Below are positions 26,300 to 34,776 of a stretch of 64,000 nucleotides of DNA, piece after piece. Below the pieces are notes generated by a model. It was not told the origin of the DNA, made no database searches, and saw nothing but the letters and a program-made list of their open reading frames with translations. The stretch's first letter is position 1; each line of letters opens with the position of its first letter. Position numbers and translations under genes: made by a program. The stretch comes from Chloroflexota bacterium (GTDB lineage Bacteria; Chloroflexota; Chloroflexia; Chloroheliales; Chloroheliaceae), in contig JAQBPB010000036.1 of the NCBI GenBank assembly GCA_028287745.1, forward strand, positions 1-64,000. Reading direction: 5' to 3'.

Positions 26300-29011
26300 T
26301 TAAGGTGTAACTTGAAAAGTTGCCAGGAATTTATCAAGGACGGGTTGCAGATAAAGCTGACCGGCCGCTTTATCCACGCTTTGCACTATTTCGTAAGAAC
26401 CACCCTTGCCTGTACTGACCATCAACAGGACATAAGGCTGCTGAGTTTTATCAAGACTGGCTCTTTTTCCCTTGACTAGCACTGCCGGGAAGCCGCTAAC
26501 TTTGCGTTCTTCAATCGTCGCTTCGCTAATCTTCCGGATATTGATCGCCGTTTCAGCATCTTTTTTTAACTTGACCGGGTCACCGGCAGAAAAATCAGAG
26601 GCCGTCCAGCGAACGTTAAGAGTAAAACTACTTTCCAGGTTCCAGCTATAACTCGAACTTCGCTTATCAAAATAGGTATTAAAACTCCACCCGTCCGGTA
26701 CATTGGCGGTCCATTTTCCTTCCTGGGAAGGAAATTTTTTGAACGGAGTTACTCCATCGGGTGCGAGCTTTGCACTTACGAAGCTAACCGGGTCGGCTTT
26801 AATTTTCAGGGTATCTAGGAAATGACCCATTACTCCCAGGAACTGGATGCCGAGTTCGGACCGCACATTTAGCTTGACTTCCATTACGCTATCTTTTCGA
26901 TTCAGAAAAAGCCATTGGATAGGGAAAGTTCCCTTCGTGGTTTTCTGATCGGCGCTGACCAGCCAGCCGGCGTACTCCTGAACATTCTTTTTTTCGCGTT
27001 TCACGTTAGAAAGGTCGCCATACTTTACGGCACTTTCTACATAACTGTCAAATTGAGTCTGAGTTTTGGTCGAAAACTCATCCTTGATAATCGCTACTTC
27101 GATGGAAGCAACGCTATCCGGTTGGCTGAAGCTATCGCGCTGCGAGAATTTACCACTACTCTGTGAAAGGCTCCACCCATCGGGCATTTCAGACTGCCAG
27201 AGAGTGCTTAGACTGGTATAGGGCTTGTATTTAACCGCAGCCGGGGCGGGAGAAGTGGCCGCCCTGGTGGTAACCGCCCCCGCCGCCGTAGTAGTAGCCG
27301 GGGCGAGGTCTTCCACAGCCGAAATGTCTATATTATCAGCCAGAAATACAAACGTTTCACCCTCTTTAAGCGAAGGCCGCAAGGAAGCCGGGGTATCCGC
27401 TGCATTAATAAAGATTTTGGTTATCGGGGCGGCCGCGACCAGGCCGCCTTTGCCGTCTTTTACCAGGAAAACATAGCTGTTATTGCCTTCGGTTTTATCG
27501 GAAACAAAAGCCCAACCGTCCGGCCCATCCTTGTAAAAACTAATAAGTTTATCTACCGAAGTGGGGGAGCTGTAAAGGGCCAGGTTAACATCTTTGCCTA
27601 ATTGCGCAAAAGGCACTTCCAGGGATTTTTGCGCTTCCGGGTCGGCTGTAATTTCCTTTAACGAGCTTTCTACCGGCATACCGCCACCGCTTGCGGCGGG
27701 TTCCGGGGCCACCGTTGTTGCCGGGGCCGCCGTTGTAATCGCAGCCGCCGTTGTTGCCGCCGCTGGCGACCCACCCTGGCTGGCCGGTCCGGCCTGTGTG
27801 GCTTCGGCCACCTGGGCCGTAGCAGTCGGATTGGACGGCTCACTGTCGCCTAGTACCAGGATTAGACCTAGAATAACCACCGTCATAACCAGGATACCGG
27901 CGACGCCGCCCAGTAACAGCCCGGTTGAATTGCTCTTCCTGGGTTTTTGGATACCCTGATACGGTGTGTTAACAGCATAAGGCTGGTTATAGGCAGGGCC
28001 GGGTTGATTGGTGTAGGGCTGAGGCGGCGGGGTAGCATGCCAGGTTGGTTGGGCCGACGGTGGGTAGCCCGGGGTAATAACCGGTGGGTAGGTTGGTTGG
28101 GGCCCATTGGCCGGGTTATAAGGCGGCTGCGAATAATTAACCGGAAGGGTTTGCGGCCCGGTTGGAACATTACTCAGGGCGGCCTGAAAGGCCTGGATGA
28201 AATCGGCCACGGTGGGATAGCGGTCGGCCGGTTTTTTAGAGAGCGCTTTTCTTATGACCGCATCCAGGGCCGGGGAGATCTGGCCGTTGATTTCGCGGAC
28301 GGAAGGAATTTCTTTAGAAACATGGCCCATCACGATAGCAATTGGCGTATCCGCTTTGTAAGGGGGCCGGCCGGTCAGGAGTTCAAAGGCCATCGCCGCC
28401 AGCGAATACTCGTCACTCCGGCCGTCCAGGGCCTCGCCCATGGCCTGTTCCGGGCTCATATACTCCGGCGTACCCATGCCCTCGTTGGTCCCGGTCAGGC
28501 CCGCGGTGGCGCTATCCACCAGCTTGGCAATACCAAAGTCCGAAAGCACCGCCCGGTTGTTATTATGGTCAATCAGCACGTTGGACGGTTTAACATCCCG
28601 GTGAACGATACCCTTCTGGTTGGCATAGTGCAGGGCCGCGCCGACCTGCTCCAGAATTTTAGCAGTGCGCTCCAGGGTCAAAGGATTACTATTCAATTCT
28701 TCGCGCAGCGTCTGGCCCTCGATATTTTCCATGACAATATAGAGCAGGCCGTTATCCTCGCCCGCGTCATGGACTGTCAGAATATTGGGGTGGTGTAACC
28801 GGGCAATCGAACGCGCTTCCCGCCGGAATCTTTCCCCGAAAGTTGGGTCATTTGCATACCGGTCGGCCATTACCTTTACAGCCACCTGGCGGTCAAGTGA
28901 AGCCTGGTAAGCCTTGTAAACAGTAGCCATTCCGCCCTGGCCTAAGACGCCTGTTAACTCATAAGGGCCAATGCGACTACCGGGCAAAAGGTTGGTGGAG
29001 CGGTCTGCCAT
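26300..29011 (-). CDS. transmembrane Ser/Thr protein kinase (PknB-like)
   Basis: The kinase domain (about 16-275) has every key residue: glycine loop 'LGQGGMATVYKA', K46 ('VAVK'), H137-R138-D139 and N144 in 'HRDVKPSNVL', DFG 158-160, and 'GTPEYMSPEQA'. A Pro/Gln/Tyr-rich stretch (285-355), one helix (364-388) and an Ala/Thr linker lead to about 500 extracytoplasmic residues instead of PASTA repeats: a first domain (about 450-565) resembling the end of the FHA protein at 30119, then two repeats with 'MPDGWSLS' and 'VPDGWSFN'. I chose ATG 29011 (CAGGAG nine bases upstream), not the GTG-like start ten codons earlier. Probably the first gene of a kinase/ATP-grasp/alpha-E operon. Confidence 0.95.
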   Translation of the reverse strand: MADRSTNLLPGSRIGPYELTGVLGQGGMATVYKAYQASLDRQVAVKVMADRYANDPTFGERFRREARSIARLHHPNILTVHDAGEDNGLLYIVMENIEGQTLREELNSNPLTLERTAKILEQVGAALHYANQKGIVHRDVKPSNVLIDHNNNRAVLSDFGIAKLVDSATAGLTGTNEGMGTPEYMSPEQAMGEALDGRSDEYSLAAMAFELLTGRPPYKADTPIAIVMGHVSKEIPSVREINGQISPALDAVIRKALSKKPADRYPTVADFIQAFQAALSNVPTGPQTLPVNYSQPPYNPANGPQPTYPPVITPGYPPSAQPTWHATPPPQPYTNQPGPAYNQPYAVNTPYQGIQKPRKSNSTGLLLGGVAGILVMTVVILGLILVLGDSEPSNPTATAQVAEATQAGPASQGGSPAAATTAAAITTAAPATTVAPEPAASGGGMPVESSLKEITADPEAQKSLEVPFAQLGKDVNLALYSSPTSVDKLISFYKDGPDGWAFVSDKTEGNNSYVFLVKDGKGGLVAAAPITKIFINAADTPASLRPSLKEGETFVFLADNIDISAVEDLAPATTTAAGAVTTRAATSPAPAAVKYKPYTSLSTLWQSEMPDGWSLSQSSGKFSQRDSFSQPDSVASIEVAIIKDEFSTKTQTQFDSYVESAVKYGDLSNVKREKKNVQEYAGWLVSADQKTTKGTFPIQWLFLNRKDSVMEVKLNVRSELGIQFLGVMGHFLDTLKIKADPVSFVSAKLAPDGVTPFKKFPSQEGKWTANVPDGWSFNTYFDKRSSSYSWNLESSFTLNVRWTASDFSAGDPVKLKKDAETAINIRKISEATIEERKVSGFPAVLVKGKRASLDKTQQPYVLLMVSTGKGGSYEIVQSVDKAAGQLYLQPVLDKFLATFQVTP

Positions 29012-29151
29012 AACTGCAATCTCCTGAGTTGATTTATACAAAACTAGCCTGATACTAATATAAAACGAGCCTGACTTAATTATGGCCTAACTAATCTTAA
29101 AAATCAAACTTATTGATTTCAGGCCCCTGTAATAAAAAATATAACCGTCAA

Positions 29152-29180
29152 TTGACCGGGTAAGGCGTCCCGGCTATAAT
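29152..29180 (+). promoter_or_regulatory. sigma70 promoter of the HEISH metalloprotease gene
   Basis: TTGACC (29152-29157), 17-bp spacer, TATAAT (29175-29180); leader about 57 nt. Confidence 0.75.
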
Positions 29181-29243
29181 CGGACTTGTTGTTATCAAGA
29201 ATAATCAAAGCCTTAACTCGCAAACGCTAGAAAGAACACTTAC

Positions 29244-30053
29244 ATGGAAGGCGGCGCTTCTGTCTGGGCTACCGCAGTTGTATGGCTTTATATAACCTTC
29301 CTGGCCTGCTGGGGTGTCCAGTGGTGGCTGGGACGGCATATCCAGGGACTGGTGCTTTTAATCACCAACCGGAACGGTCCGGCTTCCACGGTTTATTTTT
29401 ATCTGCTGGCCCCGGGGGTAATTTTGCACGAAATCAGCCACTGGCTGGTAGCGCGGTTGCTCTTTGTACCGACCAGGGACGTTGCCCTGTTCCGGCCCCA
29501 ACCGGCCGAAACCAGGGACAAGCAAGGCGGCCCGGTGACCCTGGGCTATGTCGAAATTTTCAAGACCGACCCGGTACGCCAGAGCCTTATCGGGCTGGCT
29601 CCTTTGCCGGTAGGTATCCTGGTCCTGCTGTTGCTGGCCGCTCTCCTGGACTTTAATGCCGGGGTCAGCACCTTTTCCCCGAAAGACGATAGTATCTGGC
29701 AGTCCATTGCGCTGCTGCCAGCCGAAATAGTCGCCAGTGTCCAGAAGCCGTTAAACTTCCTGTGGCTTTACCTGGTCTTTACAGTCAGTAACGGCATGCT
29801 GCCCAGCAAACCGGACCGCCGCCCCTGGCTGGTCGGGCTGATCCTGCCCGGTGTCTTAATCCTGGTTCTGGCAGTGACCGGCATCTTACCGCCCTTGCCG
29901 CTGGAATGGCAGCAAAACCTGCGCCACCTGATGGGCAGTTTGACCTGGATTTTTGCTTTCGCGGCGGCTATAAATCTGCTACTGGCGTTACTTATTTTCC
30001 TGCTGGAAGCCCTGGTGAGCCGTTTCAAGCGCCGCCATGTAATCTACAAATAA
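29244..30053 (+). CDS. membrane metalloprotease-like protein (HEISH motif)
   Basis: A 269-residue membrane protein with about six helices. The segment 'LAPGVILHEISHWLVARLLF' holds H62-E63-x-x-H66 within a helix, the zinc site of M50-type intramembrane proteases. A third zinc ligand (the LDG or NxxPxxxLDG motif of M50) is not obvious, so it may be a divergent or inactive relative. The loop 'DVALFRPQPAETRDKQGGPV' precedes a second helical set. It is the only plus-strand gene between two minus-strand signalling genes (the Ser/Thr kinase and the FHA protein), suggesting a regulatory connection. The ATG has no strong ribosome site but a good promoter upstream. Confidence 0.72.
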   Translation: MEGGASVWATAVVWLYITFLACWGVQWWLGRHIQGLVLLITNRNGPASTVYFYLLAPGVILHEISHWLVARLLFVPTRDVALFRPQPAETRDKQGGPVTLGYVEIFKTDPVRQSLIGLAPLPVGILVLLLLAALLDFNAGVSTFSPKDDSIWQSIALLPAEIVASVQKPLNFLWLYLVFTVSNGMLPSKPDRRPWLVGLILPGVLILVLAVTGILPPLPLEWQQNLRHLMGSLTWIFAFAAAINLLLALLIFLLEALVSRFKRRHVIYK

Positions 30054-30061
30054 CCCGGAAA

Positions 30062-30101
30062 TAAAAAACAGGCGGCTTTGGAGGCTGCCTGTTTTTTATT
30101 T
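30062..30101. terminator. bidirectional terminator, metalloprotease / FHA gene
   Basis: AAAAAACAGGC pairs with GCCTGTTTTTT (extended by G-U pairs); A-run and T-run on the two sides serve both convergent genes. Confidence 0.9.
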
Positions 30102-30118
30102 AATCCGTTACCAAGGGA

Positions 30119-31561
30119 TTAGCTAGCATTAACCACGTTGGCCGGGCCGGAAACCAGGAAGATTAAAGTCTGACCGGCCTTAATTTTATCTTTAACACCG
30201 GGGAAAAACGACTCGTAAGCCGTTACTTCGGCCGTGCTTCTGACCGGCAAAGTGCTAATCCCGGCGGCGTTATCGCCCTTTTTAAAGACTACATTGGCAG
30301 CGTCTGATTTGGCCGTGTCTTCCGTCCAGCCCCGGTTCTTCATCTCGGTTCGGTAGAAACTGAGAATTTTATCAGGGGCATCGGTGGTATTGTACCCGGC
30401 GAAAGAAACCTTACTGAGGTCAGTCGTATCCCCGGCCTGGCGGAACCTTTCAAAGTCCTGGATAGTAATTCCCAGCTTGGTTGCATTCTGGGGTTCCGGT
30501 ATATCGCCACCGACGGAAGTTGCGCCACCCTTGTTAAGCACCAGGAAGTACACCAGCAGCCCGATTACTACCAGGGCTAACAGCGCGCCACCGATTATCA
30601 GGGGTAAAGGTAAGCCGCCTTTTTTCGTCACTACCTGCGCCTGGGGCTGGCCGTAGGCACCGGGTTGTCCATAAGCACCCTGAGCCTGGGGTTGGCCGTA
30701 GGCACCGGGCTGACCGTAAGCGGCCTGGTTCGGGTCGTAGGCACCGGGCTGCGGTTGGCCGTAGGGGCTTTGGGCCTGGTTGTAACCGGCCGATTGGCCC
30801 GGGTCATATGAGGCGGCAGGAGTTTGCTGTCCGTGAGCGTTCTGCCCTGGGTCGTAGGAAGCAGGCTGCTGGCCGTAAGCGCCCTGGGCCTGGTCATACG
30901 AGGCGGGTTGCTGCCCGTAGGCACTTTGCCCCTGGTCATATGAGGCGGGTTGCGGATTATAAGCATTCTGGCCCTGGTCGTAAGCAGCCGCACCCGCCGC
31001 ACCGGCACCGGCCGCGCCGTAAGCGCTACCTTGCTGGTAATTCTGGCCCTGGCCCTGGTCATAGCTGGGAGGCTGGCCGTAAGTGGGCGAAGGGGGCTGC
31101 CCGTAGTTAGCCTGGCCGTAATCGCTGCCGCCGGACGGTGGGGGAGTCGCGCTACTCGCCGCCGCCGGAGAACCATACCCGGCCGAGTAACCTCTATCCT
31201 GGCCGGTCGGCTGGAAGACCGCCGTAGCCGCGCCCTGGTCATAATCGCCTTCAGGCACACCCCCGGCTGAAGATGAATCAAGCACCTTCAAGACGGTCGT
31301 GCCTACCTGGACGGTATCCCCGGCCCGCAGGGTCTGTTGGGTGGAAATCCGGGTGCCATTCACAAAAGTACCGTTGGAAGAACCGAGATCGGTTACGATC
31401 AAACCGCCTCCGCGCTCTTCGATTTCGGCATGGCGGCGGGATACCTGTTCGTCAGGAACTACTACATCATTGCCAGACTGACGGCCCATTCTAATCTTTT
31501 GGGATGCTGCGATATCGTAGGTACGCCCTGGTTCCGCACCTGATTGCACTACGAGTTGCAT
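30119..31561 (-). CDS. FHA-domain transmembrane protein with Gln/Tyr/Gly repeats
   Basis: Residues 1-95 are an FHA phosphothreonine-binding domain: 'IRMGRQSGNDVVVPDEQVSR' (G26-R27), S41/H44 in 'SRRHAEIEE' and 'LGSSNGTFVNGTRI'. Residues 105-310 are a low-complexity tract of units like 'AYGQQPASYDQGQ' and 'GAYGQPQAQ'. A single helix (about 317-343) is followed by a small extracytoplasmic domain (about 385-472). That domain resembles residues 450-565 of the Ser/Thr kinase at 26300: 'DKILSFYRTEMKNRGW' against 'DKLISFYKDGPDGW', and 'KAGQTLIFLV' against 'KEGETFVFLA'. It probably binds a phosphorylated kinase or substrate inside while sensing the same signal outside. Confidence 0.92.
   Translation of the reverse strand: MQLVVQSGAEPGRTYDIAASQKIRMGRQSGNDVVVPDEQVSRRHAEIEERGGGLIVTDLGSSNGTFVNGTRISTQQTLRAGDTVQVGTTVLKVLDSSSAGGVPEGDYDQGAATAVFQPTGQDRGYSAGYGSPAAASSATPPPSGGSDYGQANYGQPPSPTYGQPPSYDQGQGQNYQQGSAYGAAGAGAAGAAAYDQGQNAYNPQPASYDQGQSAYGQQPASYDQAQGAYGQQPASYDPGQNAHGQQTPAASYDPGQSAGYNQAQSPYGQPQPGAYDPNQAAYGQPGAYGQPQAQGAYGQPGAYGQPQAQVVTKKGGLPLPLIIGGALLALVVIGLLVYFLVLNKGGATSVGGDIPEPQNATKLGITIQDFERFRQAGDTTDLSKVSFAGYNTTDAPDKILSFYRTEMKNRGWTEDTAKSDAANVVFKKGDNAAGISTLPVRSTAEVTAYESFFPGVKDKIKAGQTLIFLVSGPANVVNAS
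30632..31129 (-). repeat. degenerate coding repeats, Tyr/Gly/Gln-rich
   Basis: About a dozen imperfect units of 30-45 bp (GGCCGTAGGCACCGGGCTG-like on the plus strand) encode the linker of the FHA protein. They are irregular and in frame, so they are protein repeats, not a CRISPR array. Confidence 0.8.
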
Positions 31562-31746
31562 AGTACCCCCTTATTCTCTAACATATAAGCTTATGCTTTC
31601 CTAATTACAAATAAGTATACCGGTCTTAAAACGTCTGGTAGGGCGAGTATTTTTATTATACAAGATAACCACCAACGTGCAACAGGTACCATTGGCGCAG
31701 AGCCTGGGACGACTGGCCCAGGACCTGCTTAATACGCCTTACGTCC

Positions 31747-32865
31747 TTAGTAATGGATCTTAACAGGAGTGCCCATCGGGGCCCAGTTGTACATAAACCT
31801 GGAAGCCTCAACCGGCAAGTTGACACAGCCGTGACTCATAACACGTCCAAAATTATTATGCCAGTAAGCGCCATGAATAGCGTAACTTTCATAGAAATAC
31901 ATTACGTAGGGTACACCGGGCAAGTAATAATAATCGGCCCCGGTGCCGCCGGTCATGGCCTGGCTGGAATATTTCAGATAAATATTGAAGGTACCGGTGA
32001 CAGTCGGGAACCGGGAGACGCCGGTACTGACCAGCGAACTAAAGACCGCCTGGCTGCCTTCGTAGGCGACCAGCCTTTGCTGGCTCAAGTTGACATCAAT
32101 CCACTTGCCGCTAGTAGTCGCGCTGGCGGCCGGTTGGACAGGGTCCGGGGCTGAAACAACCGGCGGCACTCCGCCACCCTGTCCGGCCGCGGGAATAACC
32201 AACTTCTGGCCGACGAACACTGAATTTGGATTGGCAATACTATTGGCTTGCTGCAAAATCGCGACGGTCGTGCCGTACCTGGCCGCAATAGCCAAAAGGT
32301 TATCGCCGGACTGGACGGTGTAGACTGAACCGGCGGCATTGGACTGCGCCGGGGCAGGAGAAGGAACCGCTGGCAGGGTTGGAGCCGCAACCGGGGCCGC
32401 CGATTTACCGGGTATCTTTAAGGTCTGTCCGATGTAGACATAGCTCATAACCGACAAGCCGTTAGCGCTTGCCAGGTCCACCAGGGAAACCCCGTACTGG
32501 GCGGCAATTCTGGAAAGCGAGTCGCCGGATTGGACTATATAAGCCCCTTCCCCGGTGGAAGCCGGGGCCGGACTGTTATTGGAATTTTGGCTGTTGGCCT
32601 GGGGAATTTTTAAAATCTGACCGGCGTGGATATTGTTTACGTTAGCCAGGCCATTGGCGTTAGCCAGCGCCTGTACCGTCAGGCCAAAGCGAGCGGCTAT
32701 GGCGGTCAGGTTATCACCCCTTTGGACGGTGTAGCTTTCGTCAGCGGCGGAGGCCGTACCGGAACCGGCTACCAGGAAGATTGAAAGAGCCAGAGTAAGC
32801 GCTAACATTAAAGAAAGGAAGCCCTGCAAGCGCAGCTTTCCGGGTAAACTTCTTGTTTCCAACAT
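31747..32865 (-). CDS. LysM-repeat L,D-transpeptidase (YkuD)
   Basis: A signal peptide (cleavage near 'TASA-ADE', residue 40) leads to three LysM peptidoglycan-binding domains (about 45-88, 108-152, 180-224), each starting 'YTVQRGDNLTAIAARFG' or similar, then a YkuD domain (about 250-372). The catalytic motif is 'HGAYWHNNFGRVMSHGCVNL', with the Cys nucleophile in SHGC. It should make 3-3 crosslinks in, or attach proteins to, peptidoglycan. I chose ATG 32865; the GTG six codons upstream would put the ribosome site (GAGG) inside the gene. It belongs to a run of wall-related genes with the two DUF4015 proteins. Confidence 0.95.
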   Translation of the reverse strand: MLETRSLPGKLRLQGFLSLMLALTLALSIFLVAGSGTASAADESYTVQRGDNLTAIAARFGLTVQALANANGLANVNNIHAGQILKIPQANSQNSNNSPAPASTGEGAYIVQSGDSLSRIAAQYGVSLVDLASANGLSVMSYVYIGQTLKIPGKSAAPVAAPTLPAVPSPAPAQSNAAGSVYTVQSGDNLLAIAARYGTTVAILQQANSIANPNSVFVGQKLVIPAAGQGGGVPPVVSAPDPVQPAASATTSGKWIDVNLSQQRLVAYEGSQAVFSSLVSTGVSRFPTVTGTFNIYLKYSSQAMTGGTGADYYYLPGVPYVMYFYESYAIHGAYWHNNFGRVMSHGCVNLPVEASRFMYNWAPMGTPVKIHY

Positions 32866-32951
32866 AACCTTGTTTCCTCTCACGGTAGACAGAAATTACT
32901 AGAAAAACTTGAAGGGTCCCACTTACTTTAACCTGTCATTTACATAATATA

Positions 32952-32979
32952 ATTATATCACCCTTTTTGGGCTTGACAA
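32952..32979 (-). promoter_or_regulatory. sigma70 promoter of the L,D-transpeptidase gene
   Basis: Minus strand TTGTCA (32974-32979), 16-bp spacer, TATAAT (32952-32957). Confidence 0.65.
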
Positions 32980-33033
32980 TAATTCGTAAGAACTATTTTT
33001 TGAGGATAAAAACAATTTCCCGGCACCGAGAAC

Positions 33034-34629
33034 TTAAGATTTTGGGGGAATAGCCGCCACGGTATACCTGCTGCCGGGGTTGAATAAAATCCAGCCGCCG
33101 ACATCTTTCTTCTGGATTTCCAGCACTGCCCGGATTTCATCGCGTACCTGGGCTTCACCGTAAATAGCCTCGCCCCGGCTGAAATCCTGCAACCAGGGTC
33201 GTACCTGGGAAAGCCGGTCCTTTAACAGACTCTTGGCGCTTAACATGGCCTGTCTGACCAGGTCATAGGGCTTGATGGCGGGTTTATCAATTCCAAAGGA
33301 CCCGGGACTCCATTCCGAAGGGTAAATTTGCGGTGAAATATAATCTACCTGAGGAGCCAGGGTAGCCACATTCATACCGATGCCCAAATCGCCGCCTTCG
33401 ACCAGCGCCGTACCGTAGACCGTTATCGAAGTATAGACACCCAGCGGGGAAAGTTTATCCCTGGCGGCTTTGAAGAACCCGATGATTGTATCCATCCGGG
33501 TGGTTTCGTTACTGGTGCGGCCTTCCGGCAGGGCATAATTTATATCGTCGAGTTTACCCAGCACCGGAAAGTGAAACCCGTCGAACTGAATTTCGTCCAC
33601 GCCCGCTTTAGCGGCTTCCTCGCTCAGCCCCAGGTAATACTCCCAGGAATCCCGGTTGTAAGGATTTACCCAGTTATAGCTGCCGGTATCAACCCAGGCT
33701 TTCCCGGTACTTTTGCTTTTGATGCTCCATTCCGGCTTCAGGTCAGTCAGTACAGGGTCCTGAAAACCGACAATCCGGGCGATTACATAGAAGTTTTTGG
33801 CCTGTAAAGTTTTTACCAGGGCCTGTAAATCCGGAATGCGTTTATCGTTACCGGCAATCGCACCGGCGGCCACCGGCACTTTGCTGTTATACAGAACTTT
33901 GCCGGATTCGTCTTTGAGGTCAATTACAACTGCGGTCAGTTCGGTCGAAGATAGCGAATTTAAAACGTTATTCAGAGTGCTGGGCCCGGCAATATCGGCC
34001 GGGGCAATATAGGCCCCTTTGACGTTAAATGGTTGCAGGGTAATATCGGAGCGCACGCTCTTGCTAAACTGAACACTGCCTTTGCGGAACCCGGCGGCCC
34101 GCGCCTGGATAGTCCCGCTTTCCGGTACATCCGAGAAACTAAAGCTGCCGTCACTGCCGGTTTCAACCGACTTACTGCCCAGGGTAACCTGGGTCCGGGG
34201 CAGGGGATTGCCGTTAGCGTCTTTTACCTGGCCGCGCAAAAGGGTAGGCACCATTTTTATCTCGAGGCTGGTTAGCCCGGATTGGCTGGCCTGGTAAGGG
34301 CGGTAATTATTATTTTCAGCGGCAATAGAGTAACCTTCGGTGGCCTGGGGAAATTGAAAGACCCCGAAGTTATCAGTAGCAGTCTTAAACGTCTGGACAA
34401 TTCCGGCGGTCCTGGCCTGCTGCCGGTCATTGGTCAATACCAGGGTAACACCACCCAGAGGCTGCCCGCTGTAAGCATCCAAGACCTTGCCATTGATTGT
34501 TTTGACCAGATTTTGCTTGCTAAAAAAAAGACCCCCAACACAAAGTAGCGCCAGAAGAACATAAATCGCGATGGGGGTAAGTTTTGGCTTGGTTGGCAAC
34601 CGGCTGAGAGTTCGCCTACGGCGTCCCAT
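33034..34629 (-). CDS. DUF4015 putative glycoside hydrolase, shorter paralogue
   Basis: An N-terminal membrane anchor (about 16-35, 'TPIAIYVLLALLCVGGLFF') is followed by two carboxypeptidase-regulatory-like beta domains (about 45-115 and 130-195; 'GKVLDAYSGQPLGGVTLVL', 'GQVKDANGNPLPRTQVTLG') and a DUF4015 TIM-barrel-like domain (about 205-500) related to GH13/GH-type barrels. The barrel keeps the Asp of the family motif ('GVDEIQFDGFHFP') but differs from the paralogue upstream ('GVDEVQYDYIRFP'). It faces the outside of the membrane. The substrate is unknown, probably a cell-surface glycan. It lies 147 bp after the paralogue on the same strand. Confidence 0.85.
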   Translation of the reverse strand: MGRRRRTLSRLPTKPKLTPIAIYVLLALLCVGGLFFSKQNLVKTINGKVLDAYSGQPLGGVTLVLTNDRQQARTAGIVQTFKTATDNFGVFQFPQATEGYSIAAENNNYRPYQASQSGLTSLEIKMVPTLLRGQVKDANGNPLPRTQVTLGSKSVETGSDGSFSFSDVPESGTIQARAAGFRKGSVQFSKSVRSDITLQPFNVKGAYIAPADIAGPSTLNNVLNSLSSTELTAVVIDLKDESGKVLYNSKVPVAAGAIAGNDKRIPDLQALVKTLQAKNFYVIARIVGFQDPVLTDLKPEWSIKSKSTGKAWVDTGSYNWVNPYNRDSWEYYLGLSEEAAKAGVDEIQFDGFHFPVLGKLDDINYALPEGRTSNETTRMDTIIGFFKAARDKLSPLGVYTSITVYGTALVEGGDLGIGMNVATLAPQVDYISPQIYPSEWSPGSFGIDKPAIKPYDLVRQAMLSAKSLLKDRLSQVRPWLQDFSRGEAIYGEAQVRDEIRAVLEIQKKDVGGWILFNPGSRYTVAAIPPKS

Positions 34630-34683
34630 TGGCGTACCTGCTCCTTATAGATTCTTTTACGCTCCAGCCCGGTACGGTTGTTA

Positions 34684-34735
34684 TAAGCCCAGGCCCCAGG
34701 CTACCATTGAAACCGGTAGGCCAGGGTCCGGGCTT
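34684..34735 (-). other. bulged hairpin between the two DUF4015 genes
   Basis: AAGCCC...GGCTACC pairs with GGTAGGCC...GGGCTT, with internal mismatches. It could weaken read-through from the first paralogue into the second. No clear T-run. Confidence 0.35.
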
Positions 34736-34776
34736 ACTCTTTCACCAGGACCGCCAGTAAGCGGAGATTATGTAAA

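Noticed and set aside
27947-28798. 283-codon plus-strand frame opposite the kinase.
   Set aside because: Shadow of the kinase coding sequence; the Trp/Gly/Arg-rich product has no family features.
30631-31281. 216-codon Arg/Pro/Thr-rich minus-strand frame and repeats inside the FHA gene; considered as a repeat array or CRISPR.
   Set aside because: Alternative frame of the in-frame Tyr/Gly/Gln repeats. Units are irregular with no unique spacers.
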